From Euleptes europaea (lineage: Eukaryota > Chordata > Lepidosauria > Squamata > Sphaerodactylidae): a DNA stretch of 64,000 nucleotides. A program made the translations under genes and the position numbers. Position 1 is the first letter of the stretch. Each line of letters starts with the position of its first letter. This document shows, one piece after another, positions 1 to 9,784 of the stretch. The notes under the pieces were generated by a model. The model was not told the DNA's origin. It did not search any database and worked only from the letters and a program-made list of their open reading frames with translations. The stretch lies in assembly GCF_029931775.1 (NCBI RefSeq), contig NC_079312.1, positions 53,510,333 to 53,574,332 on the forward strand, in the 5' to 3' direction.

Positions 1-486
1 ATATGGGTTATAGTGGGGAGGGGCACGGAAGAAAAATAGCACCATCTCATTTAGTTAATATAAAGGAGGCTGTCATGTAAGTTCAGAATCTGTGACTCCC
101 TGTGAAAAATTGTCTATGAACAACTTACCTCAATTTAATTTTCATTACTCATAAATCGCATACTGCCTACTATTTACCCTCAGGCTTATACAAAAAAAAG
201 TCATGTCTTTAAAAATTGAAATATTACAGCCACCAATCCAGCTGCACAATGCCCTCTGCAAAAAACCAGCAATTACACCAGTTGTGGAAATGTAACATGC
301 AGTTCAAAAGTAGATGTGTAGCCCCCCACTGGGGCAAATGTCAGCCCCAGGGCCATTTCACACCAGGAAAACAGCATGGAGTGGGGAGGTCTTTGGCTCT
401 TGTCTCTAAAGGCCAAGATCCCAGTCTAAATTGAGCCTGTGCAGTCTATAAAACACAGAACTTCAGAACACACCTCTGCACCTGAC

Positions 487-705
487 TAGGGTTGCCCCCT
501 CCAGGTGGGGCCTGGAGATCTCCTGCTTTTAAAACTGATCTCCAGACTACAAAGATCACTTCCCCTGGAAAAAAATGGCTGCTTTGGAGGGTGGACTTGA
601 TGGCATTGTACAATGCTGAGGTCCCTCCACTCCCCAAACCTTGCCCTCTCCAGACTCCACCCCCAAAATATCCAGGTGTTTCCCAACCCAGAGCTGGCAA
701 CCCTA
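487..705 (+). mobile_element. hAT MITE, divergent subfamily (TAGGGTTGCC ends)
   Basis: Begins TAGGGTTGCC and ends GGCAACCCTA. Body similar in layout to the commoner MITE next door (GGAGATCTCC, AAATGGCTGC, CTCCCC-rich blocks) but clearly diverged. Flanks share CCTGAC on both sides, a blurred target duplication. Confidence 0.7.
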
Positions 706-719
706 CCTGACCCTGGGGG

Positions 720-928
720 TAGGGTTGCCAACCTCCAGGTACTAGCTGGAGATCTCCTGCTATTGCAACGGATCTCCAGCTGATAGAGATCAGTTCATCT
801 GGAGAAAATGGCTGCTTTGTCAATTGGACTCTATGGCACTGAAGTCCCTCCCCTCCCCAAACCCCGCCCTCCTCAGGCTCCACCCCAAAAACCTCCCACT
901 GGTTGCAAAGAGGGACCTGGCAACCCTA
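720..928 (+). mobile_element. hAT MITE, common subfamily, exact 8-bp TSD
   Basis: A 209-bp element with ends TAGGGTTGCCA and its inverse, flanked by CCTGGGGG on both sides (712-719 and 929-936). TAGGG-type termini plus an 8-bp duplication fit the hAT superfamily. It has no coding capacity. Confidence 0.85.
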
Positions 929-983
929 CCTGGGGGAAATGTTATGTGTAGTTAGGCCCCTAGAGTCTTGGACTAGAATATGA

Positions 984-1203
984 TAGGGTTGCCATTCTCC
1001 AGGTGGCGCCTGGAGTTCTCCCAGAATTACAACTGAATTCCAGACGACAGAATTCAGCTCCCCTGAAGGAAAGGGCAGCTTTGGAGAATGGACACTATGG
1101 CATCACATCCCCGCTGAGCTCCCCTCCAAAAATCTCCCCCCTCCCCAGGCACCCCCCCACCCTAGATCTCCAGGATTTCCCCATTCTAGAGCTGGTAACC
1201 CTT
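984..1203 (+). mobile_element. hAT MITE, divergent subfamily
   Basis: Starts TAGGGTTGCC and ends GCTGGTAACCCTT, with the shared internal layout of the subfamily. No target duplication survives. Confidence 0.6.
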
Positions 1204-1278
1204 GGTTCCCTGTTCTGACATGACACTCATTGGGTGTCCTTAGGCCAATCAATCTGTCTCCATTACCTACTTTACAGG

Positions 1279-1483
1279 TAGGGTTGCCAGGTCCCTCTTT
1301 GCCACCAGCGGGAGGTTTTGGGGGTGGAGCCTGAGGAGTGTGGGGTTTGGGGAGGGACTTCAATGCCACAGAGTCCAATTTCCAAAGGCGGCCATTTTCT
1401 CCAGGTGAACTGATCTCTATCTGCTGGAGATCCGTTGTAATAGCAGGAGATCTCCAGCTAGTACCTGGAGGTTGGCAACCCTA
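1279..1483 (-). mobile_element. hAT MITE, common subfamily, exact 8-bp TSD
   Basis: Same family as the copy at 720 in opposite orientation. It is flanked by TTTACAGG at 1271-1278 and 1484-1491, an exact 8-bp target duplication. Confidence 0.85.
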
Positions 1484-2189
1484 TTTACAGGGCTGTGGAA
1501 AGGATGAAATGGAGGGAGAACCATGTAAACTACCCTGAGCTCCTTGGAAGAAAGGTAAGATGAAAATGCCCAGAGGAAAAAGGGGACAAAATTCATCACC
1601 TTCAATACAAGATATTGACGTGCCCCAATATATGCTGTTACCCCAATATACAAGCATTGTGCCTGAACCCAATCTGGGGAAGGGAGTTGCGTCCGCAGCT
1701 GCTCAGAGCGGTAGGAGTGTGTGTGTAAAGTCCTGGTTGTGCATCCATTTCAGTGTTTGGTGAGCTGAAGCAAGAGCCTTTTAAGAAATATTAGATGTAT
1801 TTTAAGATTGGGAATTCACACTCAACACGAACTCTTTCAGTGGAAGACTTGCCTACCTTTTAACAGAAGATGTTTCAAGAGTAAAACAGCGCTAGCGGGT
1901 GGAAAAGGCAGCACATTCTATGCCATGGCCATTCTTTGTTGGGTCACAATAAGGGCAATCCCTAGAACGGATTCTATCATAAAGACCTGTGTTCTTTTGG
2001 TCACCCAGTCAGGCTTGTCACGTTCTCTTCCAGTAGACCTGAAGAAAAGGCAGCTCATGTTAGAAGGTCTGCTTGCCATTGCCTCAGCGCTCCACTCAGA
2101 AAACAAACAAGAGAGAGAAGTATGAAGGCATGCAGCAGCCCGGCTAGCTGAAGAGATCTGTTTTTACAACCCATTCCCTCTTATCCTGG
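1484..2189. other. no gene or recognised repeat
   Basis: Unique-looking sequence with only short chance reading frames. No splice-framed exon or repeat family was recognised. Confidence 0.5.
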
Positions 2190-2246
2190 GTAACAGTTAG
2201 GGTTGCCAAGAAAAAAATAGACACCACTGTACAAGTATCGGGAGAC

Positions 2247-2604
2247 TTGGAAATCAGTACAGGAGCGAGAATAATTTAAACAAAGTGCAAAAATGTTTAT
2301 AAGCTACTACATAGATATAGAGACAATACAAGACAAAATGTACACAAAAAGTCCTACAAAAGCCATATATAAATATTCATATGTACACCAGGAGTAATTT
2401 TTCAAAGTTGTCTCAGGTGTGAGTGCAGATTCTTCTTTTGAAGAGAGATATCTTGTAGTAAGATGGAAGCGACGAATACATGAGGATACGGCCGTAGGAC
2501 TTTTTGTGTACATTTTGTCTTGTATTGTCTCTATATCTATGTAGTAGCTTATAAACATTTTTGCACTTTGTTTAAATTATTCTCGCTCCTGTACTAATTT
2601 CCAA
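2247..2604. mobile_element. 358-bp foldback element with 111-bp inverted arms
   Basis: Bases 2247-2357 and 2494-2604 are inverted copies of each other with one mismatch seen, separated by a 136-bp unique spacer. Such long, nearly perfect arms mark a foldback or MITE-like DNA element, or a recent inverted duplication. No family was recognised, and the duplicated target on each side is unclear because the neighbours are also insertions. Confidence 0.8.
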
Positions 2605-2614
2605 AACTGCCAGG

Positions 2615-4793
2615 TAGGGCTGTCAAAAAAAAAAAATTCGGTACAGTTCGGATTCGGCCGAATTTGACCCTTGTGGGGTCGGTACGTGCCGAAGTCCGAA
2701 CTCCCCCGCTTCGGATCCCTGGTAATTCGGGGGGATCCGGAGTTCGGGGGAAAATTCGGCCGAAGCGCGCCTTCAGGGATTCCCTGAAGGTGCGCGGGGC
2801 CCCTTTAAACTGATCTGAGCCTCCCAGCTGGGAGGCGCAGATCAGTTTAAAGGGCAGCCCGCCCCCCTTCAGCGGGCTCCGCTGAAGGGGGGCGGGCTGC
2901 CCTTTAAACTCATCTGTGCCTCCCGTCCGGGAGGCACAGATGAGTTTAAAGGACAGCCGCGCCTCTCCAGCGGAGCCCGCTGGAGAGGCGCGGCTGTCAT
3001 TTAAACTCATCTGCGCCTCCCAGCCGGGAAGCGCAGATGAGTTTAAAGGGCAGCCCGCCCCCCTTCAGCGGAGCCCGCTGAAGGGGGGGCGGGCTGCCCT
3101 TTAAACTCATTTGTGCCTCCCGGCCGGGAGGCGCAGATGAGTTTAAATGACAGCTGCGCCTCTCCAGCGGAGCCCGGGAGGCACAGATGAGTTTAAATGA
3201 CAGCCCGCCTCCCTTCAGCGGGCTCCCCAGAAGGGGGGCGGGCTGCCCTTTATACTCATCTGCGCCTCCCGGCCAGGAGGCGCACATGAGTTTAAATGAC
3301 AGCCGCGCCTCTCCAGCGGAGCCCGGGAGGCACAGATGAGTTTAAATGAAAGCCCGCCTCCCTTCAGCGGGCTCCCCAGAATTCGGCCGAAGCGAATTCG
3401 GCCGAAGCGCGCCTTCAGGGATTCCCTGAAGGCGCGCGGGGCCCCTTTAAACTGATCTGAGCCTCCCAGCTGGGAGGCGCAGATCAGTTTAAAGGGCAGC
3501 CCGCCCCCCTTCAGCGGGCTCCGCTGAAGGGGGGCGGGCTGCCCTTTAAACTCTTCTGTGCCTCCCGTCCGGGAGGCACAGATGAGTTTAAAGGACAGCC
3601 GCGCCTCTCCAGCGGAGCCCGCTGGAGAGGCGCGGCTGTCATTTAAACTCATCTGCGCCTCCCAGCCGGGAAGCGCAGATGAGTTTAAAGGGCAGCCCGC
3701 CCCCCTTCAGCGGAGCCCGCTGAAGGGGGGGCGGGCTGCCCTTTAAACTCATCTGTGCCTCCCGGACGGGAGGCACAGATGAGTTTAAATGACAGCCGCG
3801 CCTCTCCAGCGGAGCCCGGGAGGCACAGATGAGTTTAAATGACAGCCCGCCTCCCTTCAGCGGGCTCCCCAGAAGGGGGGCGGGCTGCCCTTTATACTCA
3901 TCTGCGCCTCCCGGCCGGGAGGCGCAGATGAGTTTAAATGACAGCCGCGCCTTTCCAGCGGAGCCCGGGAGGCACAGATGAGTTTAAATGACAGCCCGCC
4001 TCCCTTCAGCGGGCTCCCCAGAAGGGGGGCGGGCTGTCATTTAAACTCATCTGCGCCTCCCAGCCGGGAAGCGCAGATGAGTTTAAAGGGCAGCCCGCCC
4101 CCCTTCAGCGGAGCCCGCTGAAGGGGGGGCGGGCTGCCCTTTAAACTCATCTGTGCCTCCCGGACGGGAGGCACAGATGAGTTTAAATGACAGCCGCGCC
4201 TCTCCAGCGGAGCCCGGGAGGCACAGATGAGTTTAAATGACAGCCCGCCTCCCTTCAGCGGGCTCCCCAGAAGGGGGGCGGGCTGCCCTTTATACTCATC
4301 TGCGCCTCCCGGCCGGGAGGCGCAGATGAGTTTAAATGACAGCCGCGCCTCTCCAGCGGAGCCCGGGAGGCACAGATGAGTTTAAATGACAGCCCGCCTC
4401 CCTTCAGCGGGCTCCCCAGAAGGGGGGCGGGCTGCCCTTTAAACTCATCTGCGCCTCCCGGCCGGGAGGCACAGATGAGTTTAAAGGGCAGCCCGCCCCC
4501 CCTTCAGCGGGCTCCGCTGAAGGGAGGCGGGGAGGCGGGCTGCCCTTTAAACTGATTTGAGCCTCCCAGCTGGGAGGCGCAGATCAGTTTAAAGGGCAGC
4601 CCGCGCCTTTCAGCGGGCTCCCCTGAAGGGGGGGCCGAATTGGCCGAATTTATTCGCGAACTCCCGAACTCGCTGAATTCGGCTCCCCGGTTGCCCGCCA
4701 GATTTGAGTTCGGATCCGTCCGAACTGAAAATCACTGAATCAGGGGAAATTCGGTTGATTTTCAGTTCGGACCGAACCGAATTGACAGCCCTA
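2615..4793. mobile_element. hAT-like element filled with tandem palindromes
   Basis: The ends are TAGGGCTGTCA and its inverse, and CTGCCAGG flanks both (2607-2614, 4794-4801), so the whole 2.18 kb moved as one hAT-type unit. Both end regions are rich in TTCGG/CCGAA blocks. The core (about 2,760-4,635) is a chain of GC-rich palindromes of 40-50 bp joined at TTTAAA: one with GCCTCCC arms, one with GGGCAGCCCGCC arms, one with CCGCGCCTCTCC arms. A higher-order unit repeats with offsets of 642 and then 398 bases. No protein is encoded. Confidence 0.8.
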
Positions 4794-5063
4794 CTGCCAG
4801 GTAGTAGCAGGAGATCTCCTGCTAATTCAACTGATCTCCAGCCGATAAGAGATCAGATCACCTGGAGAAAAATGGCCGCTTTGGCAATTGGACTCTATGG
4901 CATTGAAGTCCCTCCCCTCCCCAAACCCCGCCCTCTTCAGGCTCCGCCCCCAAAATCTCCCGCTGGTTGAGAAGAGGGACCTGGCAACCCTAGTAACAGT
5001 TTTGGTATAAAATTGCAACAGTACTGCTAGTACTGCCAAAGATAGGACATTTTGGAGGACTTT

Positions 5064-5125
5064 CATTCATAGAGTTGCCATGAGTCGGAAGCGACTTGAC
5101 GGCCCTTAACGCACACGCACTGCTA
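5064..5125 (+). mobile_element. Bov-B/RTE LINE 3' end remnant
   Basis: ATGAGTCGGAAGCGACTTGA followed by CGGC and an ACAC-rich tail is the 3' terminus seen in the longer minus-strand Bov-B copies at 18,511 and 32,710. Confidence 0.6.
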
Positions 5126-5204
5126 GTACATCTAGTAATTCCTTAACCTCGCACAGACGTATCAAACAGTCTTATGGTGGGTCCAGGCAAGTGGTCCATC
5201 TAGC

Positions 5205-5475
5205 TCACTGGTTCCCAACCAGTGGGGATCCGCGAGAATTAAATTAAGATCCGCGAAACAAAGTTATAAACCCATAATAAATTAATATTTTCAATTAAAA
5301 GTTCTCTATTATAAAAATATATATTCAAATATTATTCTAAGTGTAATGTTTAACTAACAGTTATGATTAAAGTTTATTCTCAAATTCTCAGAATTTTTAT
5401 TTTGAACCTTGGGGTCCCTGCACTGAACAAAAAAGTCCTAGTGGTCCCTGGTCAAAAAAAGGTTGGGAACCACTG
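5205..5475. mobile_element. hAT-like MITE (GGTTCCCAACC ends)
   Basis: Inverted ends CACTGGTTCCCAACC and GGTTGGGAACCACTG enclose about 240 bp of AT-rich non-coding DNA. The ends resemble the CAGTGGTTCTCAACC class of hAT MITEs. No clear target duplication. Confidence 0.6.
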
Positions 5476-5733
5476 CTATGGTCTATGGCTGCTGGCGGTT
5501 GCTCACTGGACTCTTGAGCAGGGGAAGGCCGCAAGGACTTCAGGCTCCAGAGGCAGATTTCCTCCCGCCTGCGTCAGCATATAACTCCCTTCAAAATCCT
5601 GCTCCTGGAGGAGGAACAAGATTTCTGAAGTCATTTCAGGCTATTGAGTGAAGTGGGAAAATCATGCTTTGTGGGTGGATGTCCTTGCACCTGTGGAAAT
5701 GCTACTCTGGAGCTAACAGGCTTGGCACTGCGA

Positions 5734-5946
5734 TAGGGTTGTCATCCCTGGGCTGGGAAATTCCTGGAGATTTGGGGGTGAAACTGAGGGAGGGCAGGGT
5801 TTGGGGAGGGACGTCTGCTGGTTATAACGCCACAGAGTCCCCTCTCCAAAGCAGCCATTTTCTCTAGGGGAACTGATCTCTGTAGTCTGGAGATCAGCTG
5901 TAATTCCAGGAGATCTCTAGGCCCCACCTGAAGGCTGACAAACCTA
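5734..5946 (-). mobile_element. hAT MITE, divergent subfamily
   Basis: Starts TAGGGTTGTCA and ends near TGACAAACCTA, with the family's GGAGATTTGGGGGTG and AGCTGTAATTCCAGGAG blocks. Older copy without a clear target duplication. Confidence 0.6.
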
Positions 5947-6159
5947 ACCTGGGACGCACTGGATACGGACCACTCTAACACTGAGTCTATTTCTATATCA
6001 ACCTTTAATGGCATAGGGCACTGAGTCATGAAACCCAGAGCTTTTAATTCACCCATATTAAAGAACTATAGTTAGTGTTAAGCCTTGAAAACGTTTCTCT
6101 ACGGATGCCTGTTCAAAGAAGGGTTGTGAGGTTCCCCCCGGCCACCAGCTGGGGGTGTG

Positions 6160-6362
6160 GGGGATGGATTGCCAGCTCCAGATTGGGAAACTCCTGGAGA
6201 TTTGGGGGTGGGCCTGGAGAGGACAGGGACTTCAATGGGGTACAAGGACAGAGTTCATCCTCCAAATAATCCATTTTCTCCAGAGGAACTGGTCTCTGTA
6301 GTCTGGAGATCAGCTGTAATTCCAGGGGTTCCCCAGGTCCCTCCTGGAGGCTGGCATCCTTA
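6160..6362 (-). mobile_element. hAT MITE, divergent subfamily, degraded
   Basis: Shares GGAGATTTGGGGGTG, TTCTCCAGAGGAACTG and AGCTGTAATTCCAGG blocks with the copy at 5,734. The ends are eroded. Confidence 0.5.
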
Positions 6363-6450
6363 GTTAACGTATTGCCATGGGACCAAACAGATTTTTATCT
6401 GTTCCTATCTGTTCTCAATTGTGTTATATTGCTTGCACTAAGGAAGATAG

Positions 6451-6829
6451 TGTCAGAGTAACAAGTTGCCCATAATAATTTGACAGAGACAGCTGACAGG
6501 TAGCTGTCAGATCAGAGGCATCTAGGATGATGCAAGAGGCAGCAATAGCCTTGCAGGTTCTAGGGTGAACTGCAGCTAACCGGTTTGAAGCAGTAAGGAT
6601 GATGTAATACTGTGGCCAGGTCTGCAGGTGGCCTTATTGGTTTCAGGTGGAGTTTTGTATATAAGCCTATGTAACTGTAACTCTGTGTTGGGAAGTTTGG
6701 TGGAGAGAAGTGTACGTGACGGTTTGTCTTGTATCTGTGCATTGTAAATTAAACAACCCTGTTTTCTATAAAGCAAGGAGTTCTGGTGGTGTGTCCTGGA
6801 TAACTGCTAATCCACCTGCTTCCACGTCA
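6451..6829 (+). mobile_element. probable solo LTR, fossil
   Basis: A 379-bp unit starting TGTCAGAG and ending ACGTCA, flanked by GATAG on both sides (6446-6450, 6830-6834). It carries a TATATAAG box and an ATTAAA-type signal in the order expected of an LTR. No internal region is attached, so it looks like a solo LTR left by recombination. Family not assignable, probably ERV-type. Confidence 0.65.
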
Positions 6830-7010
6830 GATAGTCCAGTAATATACTTAGCAATTGATGCAATAAAAATGCTAATGGATAAGAACCCCTTCCCTTGCAT
6901 CATTAAATGTGCACATAACAACAGTCGGTACTAAACTAGACATTTGATACAACAGAACTTGGTCGATGTGTTGTACGCAGAGCACAACAATTTACCAATA
7001 TAGTTCTAAA

Positions 7011-7215
7011 AAGTGGGGCTGAGGGAGCTCTAAGAGAGCTGTGACTAGCCCAAGGTCACCCAACTGCCTTCGTGTGGAGGAGTGGGGAAACGAATCCATT
7101 TCCCCAGATTAGCCTTCGCCGCTCATGTGGAGGAGTGGGGAATCAAACCCGGTTCTGCAGATCAGAGTCCACCGCTCCAAACCACCGCTCTTAACCACGA
7201 CACCACGATGGCGGT
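7011..7215 (-). mobile_element. tRNA-derived SINE, AACCACNACACCA family
   Basis: On the minus strand it begins with a tRNA-like head (GTGGTTAAGAGCGGTGG, then GGGTTTGATTCCCC as box B) and runs into the shared tail (AAGGTCACC in plus orientation). It belongs with the copies at 11,258, 39,118 and 61,745. Confidence 0.6.
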
Positions 7216-7252
7216 CACCCTCATTTTCAGCCAAAGCCGGGCTCAGGGTGGG

Positions 7253-7839
7253 TGTCATGATCCTAGGCCTCATGCGGCCCACAGGCTCTAGGGAGGCCTT
7301 TATTAAAGTAGTTTCCAGGCCTACATCTCCCAGGTACCCTCTGCGCCTTGTGATTGGTGGGAAAGGATTCAGAGGGAAGCCTAGGGCCAATCAGGGGTAA
7401 GGGAGTGGGGCCTGCAGAGATGGAATAAAAAGCCTTGCCTGAACAGGGAAGGGGTTCACTCCTAGGGAGCAGGGCTGGGGAGAGGCTGCTGCAGACGGAG
7501 GGATCCCTCATCCAGGAAGGGGCGAGTTAGCCGGAGGCCTAGTGCCAGGAGATGGTTAGGGACAGTAAAGATAGACGCGTTCGGGTTTTTATTCGTTTGA
7601 TTGCCTGCCTTGACTGGTTTTGTCATCCTATTGTGGCTTGAGTTATCATTATTATCAGATCTCTTTAATAAACTGTTTGTTACTCTGCCTGGGTCCTCAA
7701 GCCTCGTTTGGTCACCTAGAAAGTGTACCCAGATGGGAGAAGAAGCACGAAACCAACGGGGCTGAGCTAAACACTATTAAAATATCAACAGATGTATGTG
7801 TTTTATTATTGTGGTGCACATAATAAGCAGCCAGGGGCA
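7253..7839 (+). mobile_element. possible solo LTR, fossil
   Basis: A 587-bp unit starting TGTCATGATCC and ending GGGGCA, flanked by GGGTGGG on both sides (7246-7252, 7840-7846). It has AATAAAAAGCC followed about 240 bases on by AATAAACTG, an LTR-like promoter-to-polyA order. The 3' end is less certain than that of the neighbour at 6,451. Confidence 0.4.
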
Positions 7840-8104
7840 GGGTGGGTGCTCTGGGCCCTCCTGAGTTAGGCCCACACCAGAGTGATTTAGCGTGCTTTCT
7901 GTAACTTTGAGCTCCAACTACTGTAGGCAGCTGTCTAATCAGGCGGATGGATTTAAACAGCTCCATGAACCGTAGTTAACAACCTCTCAGCAGGTAGGTA
8001 GGAGAGCCCATGTGGCCACGATAGCAGTAAGGATACAACTCGATTCCTGGTTTGTAAATTATTATATATTATGAATTGTATGTACATGCATGTTCTTATT
8101 ATTT

Positions 8105-8460
8105 TTTCCAGAGGCATTGTTGCCCTTATTAGAAGCAAGACTGACTGAAGAAGCAATCCTCGCAAAACGACCACTAATCTAGAAGTGTCGTCTTGTCTTT
8201 TTTTCTTGCTTGGATTACAATGATTTATGCATTTATGACTCAACTCCCACGCACTCATCGGTTTTCCTTTCCGTTGGACTTTACTTTGGATTTATATCCT
8301 GTGGACTTTATTAGAGTGACATAACCTTTTCTGAGTTTTTTCCATTTTGTTTGGACATTATCGTTCCATTGGTGACTTAACCTGTTTACAAGTGTTTTTG
8401 GTCATATTTCTTATATTTGAATTTTCTTTACATTAGTAAATTACTTCTCTGTAAAGTGAG
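8105..8460 (+). repeat. interspersed repeat, possibly Penelope-like tail
   Basis: Contains GACTGAAGAAGCAATCCTCG followed by CAAAACG, then a T-rich tract with TTTTGTTTGGACATT and TTCCATTGGTGACTT, a pattern I associate with dispersed reptile retroelement tails. Assignment is by pattern only. Confidence 0.3.
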
Positions 8461-8474
8461 CTTTGGTGCTGTTA

Positions 8475-8675
8475 TTTGGGTTGTAACCTCCAGGTAGTAG
8501 CTGGAGATCTCTCGCTATTAGAGCTGATCTCCAGCCAATAGAGATCAGTTCCCCTGGAGAAAATGGCCACTTTGGCAATTGGACTCTATGGCATTGAAAT
8601 TCCCAAACCCCACCCTCCTCAGGCTCCACCCAAAAAAACCTCCCGCCGATGGTGAAGAGGGACCTGGGAACCCTA
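8475..8675 (+). mobile_element. hAT MITE, common subfamily
   Basis: Closely follows the 720 copy from AACCTCCAGGTAGTAGCTGG through the GACCTGGGAACCCTA end. The left terminus is degraded and no target duplication is visible. Confidence 0.7.
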
Positions 8676-8794
8676 ATGGTACTCCTATAATTACAAGTTC
8701 ATTGGAGGCTTGGCCAAGCAGCCAAATCCTCATATCAGAAGCCCCAGGGAGAGAGGGGAGGGAGGCCAGTAACAATGACAACCTGTGGTTGCTC

Positions 8795-8925
8795 TCAGTT
8801 GTAGGCCTGGTGGAATAGCTCTGTTTTACATGCCCTGTGGAACTTCTGAAGGTCCTGCAGGGCCCTGATGTTACTCGGAAGAGCATTCCATCAGGCTGGG
8901 GCCAGGGCATTGCAGCCACAGCCCC
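8795..8925. repeat. old LINE-derived fragment
   Basis: GGCCTGGTGGAATAGCTCTG, TCCTGCAGGGCCCTGATG and GAGCATTCCATCAGGCTGGG follow a common amniote repeat of CR1/L3 type. Assigned from recognition only. Confidence 0.35.
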
Positions 8926-9181
8926 ATCCTACAATATCTCTACTTTTGAAGAACAGCTTCAACTCGCTTCACCCCACCCCCCATTTTCCAGCTGATTCAG
9001 GATGAGAAAGTTATTCACAAAGTTGAGGTGTTACATTCTCCCGTTAATATAATCACTGGCAGAGAAGGGCTGTGTCACATTTAAAAAAAAAACTGGGCTT
9101 GAATGCTGCATAGCACACACAAAATTCAGAAATTCAGACATACAATTGCCTTGATTTTAGCCAGGAGTGCTAAATTCATTA

Positions 9182-9775
9182 CCATAAGAACGTAAGAACA
9201 TACATAAAGCCATGCTGGATCAGACCAAGGTCCATCAACTGCAGCAATCTGTTCACACAGTGGCCAACCAGGTGCCTCTAGGAAGTCCACAAACAACTGC
9301 AGCAGCATTATCCTGCCTGTGTTCCACAGCACCTAATATAATAGGCATGCTCCTCTGATCCTGGAGAGAATAGGTATGCAGCATGACTAGTAGCCATGAA
9401 TAGCCTTCTCCTCCATGAACATGCCCACTCCCCTCTTAAAGCCTTCCAAGTTGGCAGCCATCACCACATCTATGCGTTGTGTGAAGAATACTTCATTTTA
9501 TCTGTTTTGAATCTGACACCCTCCAGCTTCAGATGACCCCGCGTTCTAGTATTCAGGGAGAAAAGCTTCTCCCTGTCCACTCCATACCATGTATAATCTT
9601 ATATACCTCTATCATGTCTCCCCTTAACTGCCTTCTTTCCAAGCTAAACAGCCCTACGCATTTTAATTGCTTCTTATAGGGCAGTTGCTCTAGTCCCCTG
9701 ATCATTTTGGTTGCTCTTCTCTGCACCTTCTCAAGCTCTGCAATATCTTTTTTTAGGTATGGTGACCAGAACTGT
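9182..9775 (-). mobile_element. CR1-like LINE 3' end
   Basis: Starts with repeated ATAAGAAC-type units (the 3' tail in minus orientation), then TGGATCAGACCAAGG and CAGTGGCCAACCAGGTGCC, and ends TATGGTGACCAGAACTG, a typical CR1-class 3' UTR order. Copies of the same part lie at 55,535 and 61,195. Confidence 0.5.
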
Positions 9776-9784
9776 TTATTGTTA

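Larger units (their letters stand above)
2198..4992 (+). mobile_element. hAT MITE split by two insertions
   Basis: Left end TAGGGTTGCCA at 2198 and right end TGGCAACCCTA at 4992 are flanked by the same 8 bases GTAACAGT (2190-2197, 4993-5000). So this is one MITE copy of about 200 bp opened by about 2.6 kb of later DNA. Its body resumes at about 4,794 (AGTAGCAGGAGATCTCCTGC onward). The insertions are the foldback at 2,247-2,604 with flanks and the palindrome-filled element at 2,615-4,793. Confidence 0.8.

Noticed and set aside
2594-3746. Several open frames of 60-145 codons with repeated SFKLICAS/EFKGQPAPLQRSPLKGG
   Set aside because: They are translations of the GC-rich palindromic array; both strands give similar peptides and stops are rare only because of base composition.
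2760-4635. CRISPR-like array
   Set aside because: Repeats are palindromes without unique spacers, in a vertebrate transposon.
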